64,000 nt of DNA from Nocardia sp. NRRL S-836. GTDB lineage: Bacteria; Actinomycetota; Actinomycetes; Mycobacteriales; Pseudonocardiaceae. The notes beneath the pieces are model-generated. The model was not told the origin of the DNA and did not search any database. It worked only from the letters and a program-made list of their open reading frames with translations. Made by a program: the position numbers and the translations under genes. Each line of letters begins with the position of its first letter. Position 1 is the stretch's first letter. Positions 44,831-54,117 of the stretch are shown here, one piece after another. The DNA is taken from the NCBI RefSeq assembly GCF_001279525.1, contig NZ_LGDY01000094.1, forward strand, positions 1-64,000, in the 5' to 3' direction.

Positions 44831-45325
44831 TCAGGGCTCCTGGAAGGGCTTCGAGCCGCCGGGGACGTCGTCCGGGAAGACCGGGCAGCGGATCTCCCCG
44901 GTCAGGAACTTCCGCACGAAGCTCGAGAAGTTGCCGCGGTAGGACCAGCTCTGCCGCAGGTCCGTGATCACGACGGTCCACTCGTCCGGCGCACCGGTGG
45001 TGTACCAGAGGCAGTGGTCGCCGTTCAGCGTCGTGCCCCACGGCAGCAGCCCCGGCTCGTCCGGGTGCACCCGCAGGCCCGGCTGGCGCCGCAACGCCCG
45101 CATGATCTTGGGCGCCTGCGCCATCCAGTTCATGAACGCCGCACGGGCCGTGGGGTGCAGGATGCGGACGTAGCCACCGACCACCAGCGGCGGGTAGGCC
45201 TCCGCGAGGTGCACGTAGTCGCTCGGCAACGCCGTACCGACCCGTGCCCTGACCGCGTCCCAGTCGACCGGGTCCGGGCGCCGTTCGGGCGCTCCCAGCA
45301 GGTCGATCCACTCGTCAGGCGGCAC
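44831..45325 (-). CDS. SMI1/KNR4 (SUKH) family protein
   Basis: A 164-aa SUKH-superfamily protein: EWIDLLGAPERRPDPVDWDA, LPSDYVHLAEAYPPLVVGGY, PGLLPWGTTLNGDHCLWYTT, VVITDLRQSW. The DYxxL...YPPLVVGG and LPWG.T.N.D.L.W patterns are typical. SUKH proteins are common immunity proteins against contact-dependent toxins, but solitary ones of unknown role are frequent in actinobacteria; no polymorphic toxin gene is nearby. GTG 45325 has GGAGGTGAGC upstream, 17 bp after the TetR stop, so it is the third gene of the aldo/keto reductase-TetR operon. Confidence 0.85.
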   Translation of the reverse strand: MPPDEWIDLLGAPERRPDPVDWDAVRARVGTALPSDYVHLAEAYPPLVVGGYVRILHPTARAAFMNWMAQAPKIMRALRRQPGLRVHPDEPGLLPWGTTLNGDHCLWYTTGAPDEWTVVITDLRQSWSYRGNFSSFVRKFLTGEIRCPVFPDDVPGGSKPFQEP

Positions 45326-45342
45326 CGCTCACCTCCGCACCC

Positions 45343-45951
45343 TCAAGCATCGCCTGTGGTACTCGGACCTCGGTTGTACCGCAGTCCAGCGATGACCAGG
45401 GAGACGACCGCGTCGAACTCGGCCTGGATGTGAGGATTCCCCCACTCCCCGGCGTGGGACGGGTGGTGGAACCGGTCCGTCGCGTCCCACACCGCCTGCG
45501 CCGTCACGTCGACGTCGTCCGTCACGAACTCCTGGGTTTCCACTCCCGCGCGGATGATGCGCGCGAGGATCCCCACCATCTTCCCGACGTGGTAGGCGGG
45601 GATGGTGTCACTTTCCCTGACCAGCACCTGGAAGGTCTCGAACAGCTCGGGTTCCTCCAGGTGCGAGCGCCGCTTCTGCTCGAACAGCGCCTGCAACCAG
45701 GCCCGCACCCGGTCGCCCGCGGTGCCCTCCCGGTCGAGACCCGCCTCGAACTCGTCGTGCACCACGTCGAGCCAGCGCCGCGTCACGGCCTCCCGCAACG
45801 CCGCCTTGGTCGGGAAGTGGCGGTAGACGCTGCCGTGGCTCACCCCGAGCGCCTTGGCGACGTCGACCACGGTCGCCTTGGCCGGCCCGTACCTGCGCAG
45901 CACCTCTTCGGTCGCCACGAGGATCGCCTCGCCGGTCAACGTCTCCGCCAC
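45343..45951 (-). CDS. TetR-family repressor
   Basis: A 202-aa TetR regulator. The N-terminal helix-turn-helix is at residues 8-55 (ILVATEEVLRRYGPAKATVV, DVAKALGVSHGSVYRHFPTK). The C-terminal ligand/dimer domain (WLDVVHDEFEAGLDREGTAG ... VWDATDRFHHPSHAGEWGN) is of the TetR_C_7-like type. The start is GTG 45951, 4 bp after the aldo/keto reductase stop. A perfect 12-bp inverted repeat at 46985-47014, upstream of the reductase gene, is the obvious operator, so it probably represses its own operon and releases it on sensing an aldehyde-like or drug-like compound. Confidence 0.92.
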   Translation of the reverse strand: MAETLTGEAILVATEEVLRRYGPAKATVVDVAKALGVSHGSVYRHFPTKAALREAVTRRWLDVVHDEFEAGLDREGTAGDRVRAWLQALFEQKRRSHLEEPELFETFQVLVRESDTIPAYHVGKMVGILARIIRAGVETQEFVTDDVDVTAQAVWDATDRFHHPSHAGEWGNPHIQAEFDAVVSLVIAGLRYNRGPSTTGDA

Positions 45952-45955
45952 GTCC

Positions 45956-46942
45956 TCACCTCTCGCTGTCCAGCATCGCCATCTGCTCCGCGGCGTACCG
46001 CGTGCCCGCCGCGGCCCCGACCGGGACGACGGCGTCGATCTCCCGCAGTTCCGCCTCGGTCAGCTCGACGTCGAGCGCGTCGATCGCCTCGCTCAGCCTC
46101 GCACGCTTGGTCGTGCCGATGAGCGGCACCACGTTCTCGCCCTGCGCCACGACCCACGCGATGGCGAGCTGGGCGACGGTGACGCCCTTCTTCCCGGCGA
46201 GCTCGTTCAGCTTCGCCACCAGGCCGAGGTTGTGGGTCAGGTTGTCGCCCTGGAACCGCGGGGTGTGGCTGCGCCAGTCGCCCGCCGCGAGCTCCAGGTT
46301 CGGCGTGGCCGAGATCAGGCCGCGGGACAGCACGCCGTACGCGGTGATGCTGATGCCCAGTTTCCTGGCCGTCGGCAGGATCTCCGCCTCGATGCCCCTG
46401 CTGAGCACGCCGTACTCGATCTGCAGGTCCGTGATCGGGTGCACGGCGTGCGCCCGGCGCAGCGTCTCCGCACCGACCTCGGACAGCCCGATGTGCCGCA
46501 CCCAGCCCTTCTCGATCTGCTCGGCGATCGCACCGACGGTGTCCTCGATCGGCACGGCCGGGTCGAGCCGCGCCGGCCGGTAGATGTCGACGTGGTCGGT
46601 GCCCAGCCGCTGCAACGAGTACGCCAGGAAGTTGGCGACCGCCGCCGGCCGGCTGTCGAACCCGAGGAACGCACCGGCCGCGTCCCTCATGCCACCGAAC
46701 TTGACGCTGAGCCGCACCTCGTCCCTGCGGCCCTGGATGGCCTCGCGGATCAGCAGCTCGTTGTGGCCCTGACCGTAGAAGTCACCGGTGTCGAGCAGCG
46801 TGACCTCCGCGTCCATGGCGGCGTGGATCGTCGCGATGCTCTCGTCCCGGTCGGCCGGCCCGTACACGTTGGACATGCCCATGCAGCCCAACCCGATGGC
46901 CGACACGACAGGACCGGTGCTGCCGAGCTGACGCTTTTGCAT
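45956..46942 (-). CDS. Aldo/keto reductase
   Basis: A 328-aa NADPH-dependent (beta/alpha)8 reductase of the Tas/YghZ-like group. The start is KRQLGSTGPVVSAIGLGCMG. The catalytic Asp-Tyr-Lys-His set is seen as LLDTGDFYGQGHNELLIREA (Asp, Tyr), VRLSVKFGGM (Lys); DIYRPARLDPAVPIEDTVGA occupies the His region, where the usual YYxHR/WHRID is read YRPAR, so the catalytic His seems replaced. NADP-binding residues are in VPLIGTTKRARLSEAIDAL. ATG 46942 opens an operon with TetR and SUKH genes and is preceded by a TetR-type palindrome. The substrate is unknown, most likely a small aldehyde. Confidence 0.9.
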   Translation of the reverse strand: MQKRQLGSTGPVVSAIGLGCMGMSNVYGPADRDESIATIHAAMDAEVTLLDTGDFYGQGHNELLIREAIQGRRDEVRLSVKFGGMRDAAGAFLGFDSRPAAVANFLAYSLQRLGTDHVDIYRPARLDPAVPIEDTVGAIAEQIEKGWVRHIGLSEVGAETLRRAHAVHPITDLQIEYGVLSRGIEAEILPTARKLGISITAYGVLSRGLISATPNLELAAGDWRSHTPRFQGDNLTHNLGLVAKLNELAGKKGVTVAQLAIAWVVAQGENVVPLIGTTKRARLSEAIDALDVELTEAELREIDAVVPVGAAAGTRYAAEQMAMLDSER

Positions 46943-46984
46943 GACGAACTCCTCATCTCCGGGATGAGTTCAACTATGCACCTT

Positions 46985-47014
46985 GGACTGACAGATTTCA
47001 ACATCTGTCAGTCC
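46985..47014. promoter_or_regulatory. TetR-type operator of the aldo/keto reductase operon
   Basis: GGACTGACAGAT (46985-46996) and ATCTGTCAGTCC (47003-47014) are perfect reverse complements with a 6-nt spacer. The repeat lies 43 bp upstream of the reductase ATG. A CATAGT -10-like hexamer lies between repeat and gene, so binding would cover the -35. Confidence 0.75.
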
Positions 47015-47065
47015 CTACTTGTCCGACGCTGCTGCCCTCGGCCGTCACGACGGTTGCACCGCAGA

Positions 47066-48265
47066 TCACCCTTGTGCCGTGAGCAGCTCGCCGGCCAGAT
47101 CTCCCTTCGGCATCACCAGCACGTCCTCCAGCCCCAGCCACTCCGCCATGTGCGCCAGCTCGCCCGCCAGCTCCGCCGCCACCCGTGGCCGGTCCACGCC
47201 CTCCTCCGCGAACGCCGACTGCACCCGCAGGACACCCGCCGCCCGGTCCGCCTTGAGGTCCACCCGCGCCACCAGCTCGCCGTCCAGCAGGAACGGGAAC
47301 ACGTAGTACCCGTGCACCCGCCGCGGCTCCGGCACGTAGATCTCGATGCGGTACCGGAAGCCGAAGATCCGCTCGGTCCTGGCGCGCTCCCAGATCAGCG
47401 GGTCGAACGGGCACAGCAACGCCCGCCCGGTCACCCGGCGCGGCGCCTTCGCGTCGACGTGCCGGTACGCGGGCCCGCGCCAGCCGTCGACCGCGACCGG
47501 TTCCAGCACGCCGTCCTGCGCCAGCGCCGCCACCGCCGCCTGCGACCGCCGCGGGTCGAGCCGGTAGTAGTCGCGCAGGTCCGGCTCCGTGGCGACGCCC
47601 AGCGCCACCGCCGCCCGCGTGACCAGCTCCCGCGCGCCCTCCTCTGCCGTCCACCGCTGCGCCAGCACGTCCGCAGGGATCACCCGCTCGGTGAGGTCGT
47701 AGAGCCGTTCGAAACCGCGCCGGGTGCCCGTGGTCAGCACGCCGACCCCGAACAGCACCTCGCAGATCCGCTTGACCTCCGACCAGTCCCACCACGGACC
47801 CTTCGCCCGGCCCCGCTCCCCCATCAGCGCCTTCTCCAGCGCGCCCGCACCGATCGGGCCGAGCTCCTTGACCGCGGCCAGCACCTCGTCGACGAGCTGG
47901 GGCGAGCGCTCCAGGATCGTCTGGTAGTTCTGCCACCAGCCGCGTTTCTTCGCGCCGGAGTGGAACAGCGGCCAGTCGGCGACCGGCACCAGCGACGCCT
48001 CGTGCGCCCACGTCTCCACCAGCAGCCGCGGCTTGCGTGACGAGTGCGTCCACGCCGCCTCGTCCAGCAGCCCCGGCTCGTAGGCGCCCAGCCTGGAGAA
48101 CAACGGCATGTAGTGGGCGCGCACCGCCACGTTCACCGAGTCGATCTGCAACAGCTGCACCCGCGACAGCACCCGCTGCAGGTGCCTGCGGGTGGCCCCC
48201 GACGGCCGCGCGTCGGTGAAGCCCTGCGCACCCAGGGCGATCCGGCGGGCGACGTCCGCACTCAT
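47066..48265 (-). CDS. YcaQ/AlkZ-type winged-helix DNA glycosylase
   Basis: A 399-aa HTH_42 protein of the YcaQ/AlkZ superfamily, some members of which unhook DNA interstrand cross-links. The start is SADVARRIALGAQGFTDARP. Typical segments are VQLLQIDSVNVAVRAHYMPLFSRLG (QxD-like catalytic region; here LQIDSVN near residue 40), HEASLVPVADWPLFHSGAKK, a winged helix (ERVIPADVLAQRWTAEEGAR) and LLCPFDPLIWERARTERIFG with YYVFPFLLDGELVARVDLKA at the end. ATG 48265 was chosen; upstream residues would not fit. The QxD motif supports glycosylase activity rather than a transcription factor. No resistance cluster is adjacent. Confidence 0.85.
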   Translation of the reverse strand: MSADVARRIALGAQGFTDARPSGATRRHLQRVLSRVQLLQIDSVNVAVRAHYMPLFSRLGAYEPGLLDEAAWTHSSRKPRLLVETWAHEASLVPVADWPLFHSGAKKRGWWQNYQTILERSPQLVDEVLAAVKELGPIGAGALEKALMGERGRAKGPWWDWSEVKRICEVLFGVGVLTTGTRRGFERLYDLTERVIPADVLAQRWTAEEGARELVTRAAVALGVATEPDLRDYYRLDPRRSQAAVAALAQDGVLEPVAVDGWRGPAYRHVDAKAPRRVTGRALLCPFDPLIWERARTERIFGFRYRIEIYVPEPRRVHGYYVFPFLLDGELVARVDLKADRAAGVLRVQSAFAEEGVDRPRVAAELAGELAHMAEWLGLEDVLVMPKGDLAGELLTAQG

Positions 48266-48335
48266 CCTCTGCACGTCCCCGATGCTGCCACGCACCCCTG
48301 ACAATTCTCCGGCGGACGGCCGATAAGGTGCGGCA

Positions 48336-48878
48336 ATGGCCGACGCCGGCGTGCACACCGCCACCGCGAACGACGTTCCGGAGATCATCCGCATCCACCG
48401 CGAGACCTGGCGCCTCGCCTACGCGCAGCTGCTGCCGGAGGAAGTGCTCAGCACGCTCGACACGGACGAGGCGTGGTCACTGGCCGTCCACAGTGGATCG
48501 GTGCTCGTGGCGAGCGAGGGCGGGTGGACCGTCGGTTTCCTCGTGGCGAGCAGGGCACCGGACGAGGAGGTGGCCAAAGCGGACGGCTCACTTCCCGAGG
48601 ACGCCGCCACCACCGCGCTCGTCAGCGTCCTCATCGAACCGCGCTGGGGCCGCAGGGGCCACGGCACGCGCCTGGTCGCGCAAGCGTGCCGGGAACTGGT
48701 GACTGCGGGCGCCACCAGGGGAATCGCGTGGATCCCCGAGGCCGACAAGGCGTCGCAGAACTTCTACGAGCGACTGGGCTGGACGGGCGACGGCACGGTG
48801 CGCACTCTGGACGCGGGCGGGCGTCCGTTGCGCGAGGTCCGGATGTCCGGCCCTCTCGAGGTCCGGCTCGACCACTGA
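48336..48878 (+). CDS. GNAT-family acetyltransferase
   Basis: A 180-aa N-acetyltransferase. The core starts VHTATANDVPEIIRIHRETWRLA, the acetyl-CoA loop is VLIEPRWGRRGHGTRLVAQACREL (R-x2-G-x-G/A within GRRGHGTRL, near residue 105-113), and the C-terminal strand region is KASQNFYERLGWTGDGTVRT. No specific substrate. CTGACA (48298-48303) and a TAAGGT-type -10 (48324-48329) place the transcript start at ATG 48336, so the mRNA is likely leaderless. It is followed 21 bp later by the membrane-protein gene, which has its own leaderless promoter inside the gap. Confidence 0.88.
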   Translation: MADAGVHTATANDVPEIIRIHRETWRLAYAQLLPEEVLSTLDTDEAWSLAVHSGSVLVASEGGWTVGFLVASRAPDEEVAKADGSLPEDAATTALVSVLIEPRWGRRGHGTRLVAQACRELVTAGATRGIAWIPEADKASQNFYERLGWTGDGTVRTLDAGGRPLREVRMSGPLEVRLDH

Positions 48879-48899
48879 GACCTGTGTAGCCTCGGCTGG

Positions 48900-49412
48900 G
48901 TGTTCGGCTTGGTTGGCCTCACCTTCGGGGTCGCGCTCGGCTCCGCGATCCTCCCCTTCATCAGTGTCGAAGCGTGGGTGGTGGGTCTCGGCGCGCGCTG
49001 GCCCGGCGTCCCGTTCTGGGTCGTCGGCCTCGTCGTGGCCGTGGGCCAGGTGCTGGGCAAGCTGCTGTACTTCTACGCGGCGCGCGGCGACATCCAGCTG
49101 CCGAAGTGGTTGCACCGCAAGAAGAAGGAGCGCGCCAAGCCGTCACTCGCGCAGCGCTGGTTCGGCGAGGGCACCCGCATGCACCGCTGGACCGACTGGA
49201 TCCACGTGAAGTGCAAGGCACACCCGAACTGGATGGCCGGCACGCACGCGTTGAGCGCTTTGGTCGGCCTGCCGCCGTTCATGGCGACGAGCGTCCTCGC
49301 CGGCCTGGCCGGGATGTCCACGCTGATGTTCGTGGTCACCGGCATGGTCGGTCGCTTCGCCAGGTTCAGCTTCCTGTGCGCCTCACCCGGCCTGATCATG
49401 GCCTGGTTCTAG
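48900..49412 (+). CDS. VTT/DedA-like small membrane protein
   Basis: A 170-aa polytopic membrane protein. A first hydrophobic block (residues 1-28, FGLVGLTFGVALGSAILPFI) and a second (39-61, PFWVVGLVVAVGQVLGKLLY) are followed by a basic cytoplasmic loop (HRKKKERAKPSLAQRWF), then a re-entrant-like and a final helix pair (PPFMATSVLAGLAGMSTLMF; FSFLCASPGLIMAWF). The pattern resembles the VTT (SNARE-associated Golgi/DedA) fold. GTG 48900 has TAGCCT (48887-48892) 7 nt upstream, suggesting a leaderless mRNA. Function unknown; DedA relatives move lipid carriers. Confidence 0.75.
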   Translation: MFGLVGLTFGVALGSAILPFISVEAWVVGLGARWPGVPFWVVGLVVAVGQVLGKLLYFYAARGDIQLPKWLHRKKKERAKPSLAQRWFGEGTRMHRWTDWIHVKCKAHPNWMAGTHALSALVGLPPFMATSVLAGLAGMSTLMFVVTGMVGRFARFSFLCASPGLIMAWF

Positions 49413-49531
49413 CCGAACACGATCGACACCGCCACCGAGAAGGCGATCACGAGCGCGGCGAACGCAACACGGGTCTCCAGCAGCACGTGGGTCAAAATAT
49501 CGATCGTCCACCGGACAAAGCCACGCGCAAA

Positions 49532-49564
49532 CGGGTGAGAGCCGGATGATCTGGCTCTCACCCG
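49532..49564. terminator. Terminator hairpin between convergent genes
   Basis: CGGGTGAGAGCC (49532-49543) and GGCTCTCACCCG (49553-49564) pair perfectly over 12 bp with a 9-nt loop, 15 bp from the AHSA1 stop codon. Confidence 0.75.
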
Positions 49565-49579
49565 CCGTTCGACACCCGA

Positions 49580-50455
49580 TCATTCGAGCACGAGCACCCC
49601 TTCGGGCAGCCCCGGCAGCTCCATGGAGTGCCACATCGGCTTCCAGTCCGGGATCTCCAGCATCCGCCGCATGTCGGCGAACCCGCTGAGCCACCCCATC
49701 CACGACCCGTACGGCGGCCGCGCGGAGTCGAACCCGCTCTGCACGAACGTCAGGTGCGTCTTGCCTCCGGACTCGGCGAGCTCCCACGACGACACCATCC
49801 CGTCCGGGAACTCGATGGCGAACCGGCTCTCGTCGAGCGAGAGGATCTTCGCGGGGTTCGGCTCGTCCTCGAAGCTCCCCATCGCCCACCGCCCGCCGAC
49901 GAACGGCTCGATCGACGCCCGCGCCCCGAAGTACCGCTGGAACTTGTCCATGTCCGTCAACGCGTCGAGGACCTCCCGCGCCGACGCCGCGATGTCCACC
50001 TCGAGCCGCTGCTCCGGCGTGCTGAAGTCGCAGAACCCGAACACCGGCCGCCCCTCGACGTGCTCGACCAGGTTCGCGAGCACCAACGGCCAGAACGTCT
50101 GCACGACCCCCGCGTGCGCCTCGTCCGTGATGCCCTCACCCCACGCCGGGTACGGCGACTGCGAGACGGCGACGACGGTCTCCCCGTCCCTGGTCTCGAC
50201 CCCGAGCCCGACCGTGTAGTCCGTGCCGTGCAAGAACCACGAGAACCGCACCGCGCCCTCGCCGACCTCCAGCAACTTCTGCCGCCCACGCTCCCCTTCC
50301 GGCGCGAACCGCCCCCAGAACTCGTAAACCCCTTGCTCCAGGTCAACTTCCGCGTGCTCGGCCAGCCACACGCGCAACTCCTCGGCCCGCGTCAACGCCT
50401 CCCACACCCGCTCGACCGACGCCCGCGTGCGGACGCGCACCACTCCCGTGCTCAT
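49580..50455 (-). CDS. Double AHSA1/SRPBCC-domain protein
   Basis: A 291-aa protein with two START/AHSA1-like domains. The first is at residues about 5-135 (VRVRTRASVERVWEALTRAE ... GRFAPEGERGRQKLLEVGEG). The second is at about 150-280 (LEVDIAASAREVLDALTDMD ... FEFPDGMVSSWELAES-type strand). Both have the usual hydrophobic ligand cavity; no enzyme motif is visible. In actinobacteria such proteins often pair with ArsR-type regulators and may bind hydrophobic ligands. Its ATG 50455 overlaps the HTH gene stop as ATGA, so the two are one operon controlled by the palindrome at 51006. Confidence 0.85.
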   Translation of the reverse strand: MSTGVVRVRTRASVERVWEALTRAEELRVWLAEHAEVDLEQGVYEFWGRFAPEGERGRQKLLEVGEGAVRFSWFLHGTDYTVGLGVETRDGETVVAVSQSPYPAWGEGITDEAHAGVVQTFWPLVLANLVEHVEGRPVFGFCDFSTPEQRLEVDIAASAREVLDALTDMDKFQRYFGARASIEPFVGGRWAMGSFEDEPNPAKILSLDESRFAIEFPDGMVSSWELAESGGKTHLTFVQSGFDSARPPYGSWMGWLSGFADMRRMLEIPDWKPMWHSMELPGLPEGVLVLE

Positions 50456-50994
50456 CGTTCGTCTCCCTTCGGATAACAGGCCAGGGCAATCCGGAACGCG
50501 TCACCCTCAGCCCCGCCGTAGCGGGTGAACAGGTCCTGCAACGTCGTCTGCAACTCGGCGAGAAACCGCTGCCGCTCCTCCGGCCGCACCCGGATCTCCC
50601 CGGACACCCCGACCGAGGGCAGCTCCATGTCCCGGTCCAGCGCGGCCACATCCGCCTGCACCTGCTCAGCCAGGTCCACCAGGTGCCCGAGCGCCAGCTC
50701 GTCCTTGCTCCCGATCCGCCCCACCAGACGCGGCGACAGCCAGTACGACCGCGCCACCGCCTGATAGAGCCCCTCGTGCACCCCCCGCACCTTCCGCTCG
50801 GCCACCTGCAGGGCCAACCCGGCCTTGACCAGCTGCTTCACGTGGTAGTGCACGCGTTGCGGCGTCTGGTCGAGCACCTCGGCAACCTCGGTGCACGAAC
50901 GCGGCGCGGCGAGCTGCCGCAGCACCTCCACGCGCTGCGGCTTGAGCAGGGTCTCGGCCTGCTCCATCCGATCCAGGTAGATCACGTCTCTCAT
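50452..50994 (-). CDS. ArsR-like winged-helix repressor
   Basis: A 180-aa helix-turn-helix protein. The winged helix is at residues about 12-75 (MEQAETLLKPQRVEVLRQLA, SCTEVAEVLDQTPQRVHYHV, KQLVKAGLALQVAERKVRGV), a form of the ArsR/HTH_20 fold that often accompanies AHSA1 proteins. The C-terminal part (LAEQVQADVAALDRDMELPS ... LQTTLQDLFTRYGGAEGDAF) is helical and may dimerise or sense a ligand. ATG 50994 is 4 nt after a predicted transcript start. A perfect 16-bp palindrome sits between its -35 and -10, so it most likely represses itself and the AHSA1 gene. Confidence 0.88.
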   Translation of the reverse strand: MRDVIYLDRMEQAETLLKPQRVEVLRQLAAPRSCTEVAEVLDQTPQRVHYHVKQLVKAGLALQVAERKVRGVHEGLYQAVARSYWLSPRLVGRIGSKDELALGHLVDLAEQVQADVAALDRDMELPSVGVSGEIRVRPEERQRFLAELQTTLQDLFTRYGGAEGDAFRIALACYPKGDER

Positions 50995-51005
50995 CGCAAA
51001 AACAA

Positions 51006-51033
51006 CTTTGAACGTTCAAAGCTTTTTTGTCAA
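51006..51033 (-). promoter_or_regulatory. Autoregulated promoter: 16-bp palindrome between -35 and -10
   Basis: On the minus strand: -35 TTGACA (51033-51028), 17-bp spacer, -10 CAAAGT (51010-51005). CTTTGAAC/GTTCAAAG (51006-51021) is a perfect palindrome inside this promoter, ideally placed for repression by the adjacent ArsR-like protein. Confidence 0.75.
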
Positions 51034-51066
51034 TGACGCACACCGACCCAACTCTCAACCGCATTG

Positions 51067-51112
51067 GAGGGCCGAAGGCCCGGCTGTCCAGGTGATCGAG
51101 GGCCGCAGGCCC
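51067..51112. repeat. Two 31-bp-spaced GNA-loop mini-hairpins
   Basis: GGGCC-GAA-GGCCC (51069-51081) and GGGCC-GCA-GGCCC (51100-51112) lie in an imperfect 31-bp direct repeat beginning GAGGGCCG. The same hairpin style recurs at 51158-51166 (GCC-GCA-GGC), 51377-51393 (GGGGGAC-GGA-GTCCCCC) and 51397-51411 (AACGCC-GAA-GGCGTT). Confidence 0.7.
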
Positions 51113-51136
51113 GAGCCGTCCTTCGAACGAACCGCC

Positions 51137-51275
51137 CGGTGGTCAGTCCCGTCACGAGCCGCAGGCGAAGCCCTGCCGCGCCAAGGAGGGGACGTCAAGT
51201 CCACGCTTTTCGGACTTGACGTCCCCTCCTTGGTGTGGCCGCCTCTGGTGCTGCTCGTGACGGGACTGACCACCG
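51137..51275. repeat. Nested perfect inverted repeats (23-bp outer, 22-bp inner arms)
   Basis: Outer arms 51137-51159 and 51253-51275 (begin CGGTGGTCAGTCC) and inner arms 51181-51202 and 51212-51233 (begin CCAAGGAGGGGACG; 9-nt loop) are exact reverse complements. The spacers between outer and inner arms do not pair well. It resembles a miniature mobile element or a structured RNA; the inner stem alone would be a strong terminator. Confidence 0.8.
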
Positions 51276-51545
51276 AACGCAAGCACCAACGCAACAGCAA
51301 GCCGCCCAAAGCACCAGGCGTGCCATCTACCCACACACGGCGCTGGCCAGTCTTTGATCAGTTGTCAGGGGGTCGAGGGGGACGGAGTCCCCCCGAAACG
51401 CCGAAGGCGTTGCTCTTTCCCCGCACCCCGCACCCCGCAGCCCAGCAGTCCCAAGCAGCCCAGCAACCCCCAGCCCATGCTGACGCAGGGGTCCCCCCGT
51501 TCCGGGAACCCCTACATCACAACGTACTCAGCACCCCCGACAAGA

Positions 51546-54113
<2,568 letters not shown>

Positions 54114-54117
<4 letters not shown>

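Larger units (their letters stand above)
51034..51545. other. Gene-free, hairpin-dense spacer
   Basis: About 510 bp without a supported gene. It contains several short perfect hairpins with three-base GNA loops and a nested pair of long perfect inverted repeats (51137-51275), listed separately. Open frames here are low-complexity and overlap palindromes on both strands. Confidence 0.7.

Noticed and set aside
49409..49495. 28-residue minus-strand ORF with one hydrophobic stretch
   Set aside because: TTG start without ribosome site or promoter at the right distance; its stop simply falls in the CTAG at the end of the plus-strand gene.
51181..51233. Simple terminator reading of the inner 22-bp hairpin
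   Set aside because: The nearest genes on both sides have starts or stops more than 180 bp away and a second, outer repeat encloses it; a plain terminator does not explain the structure.
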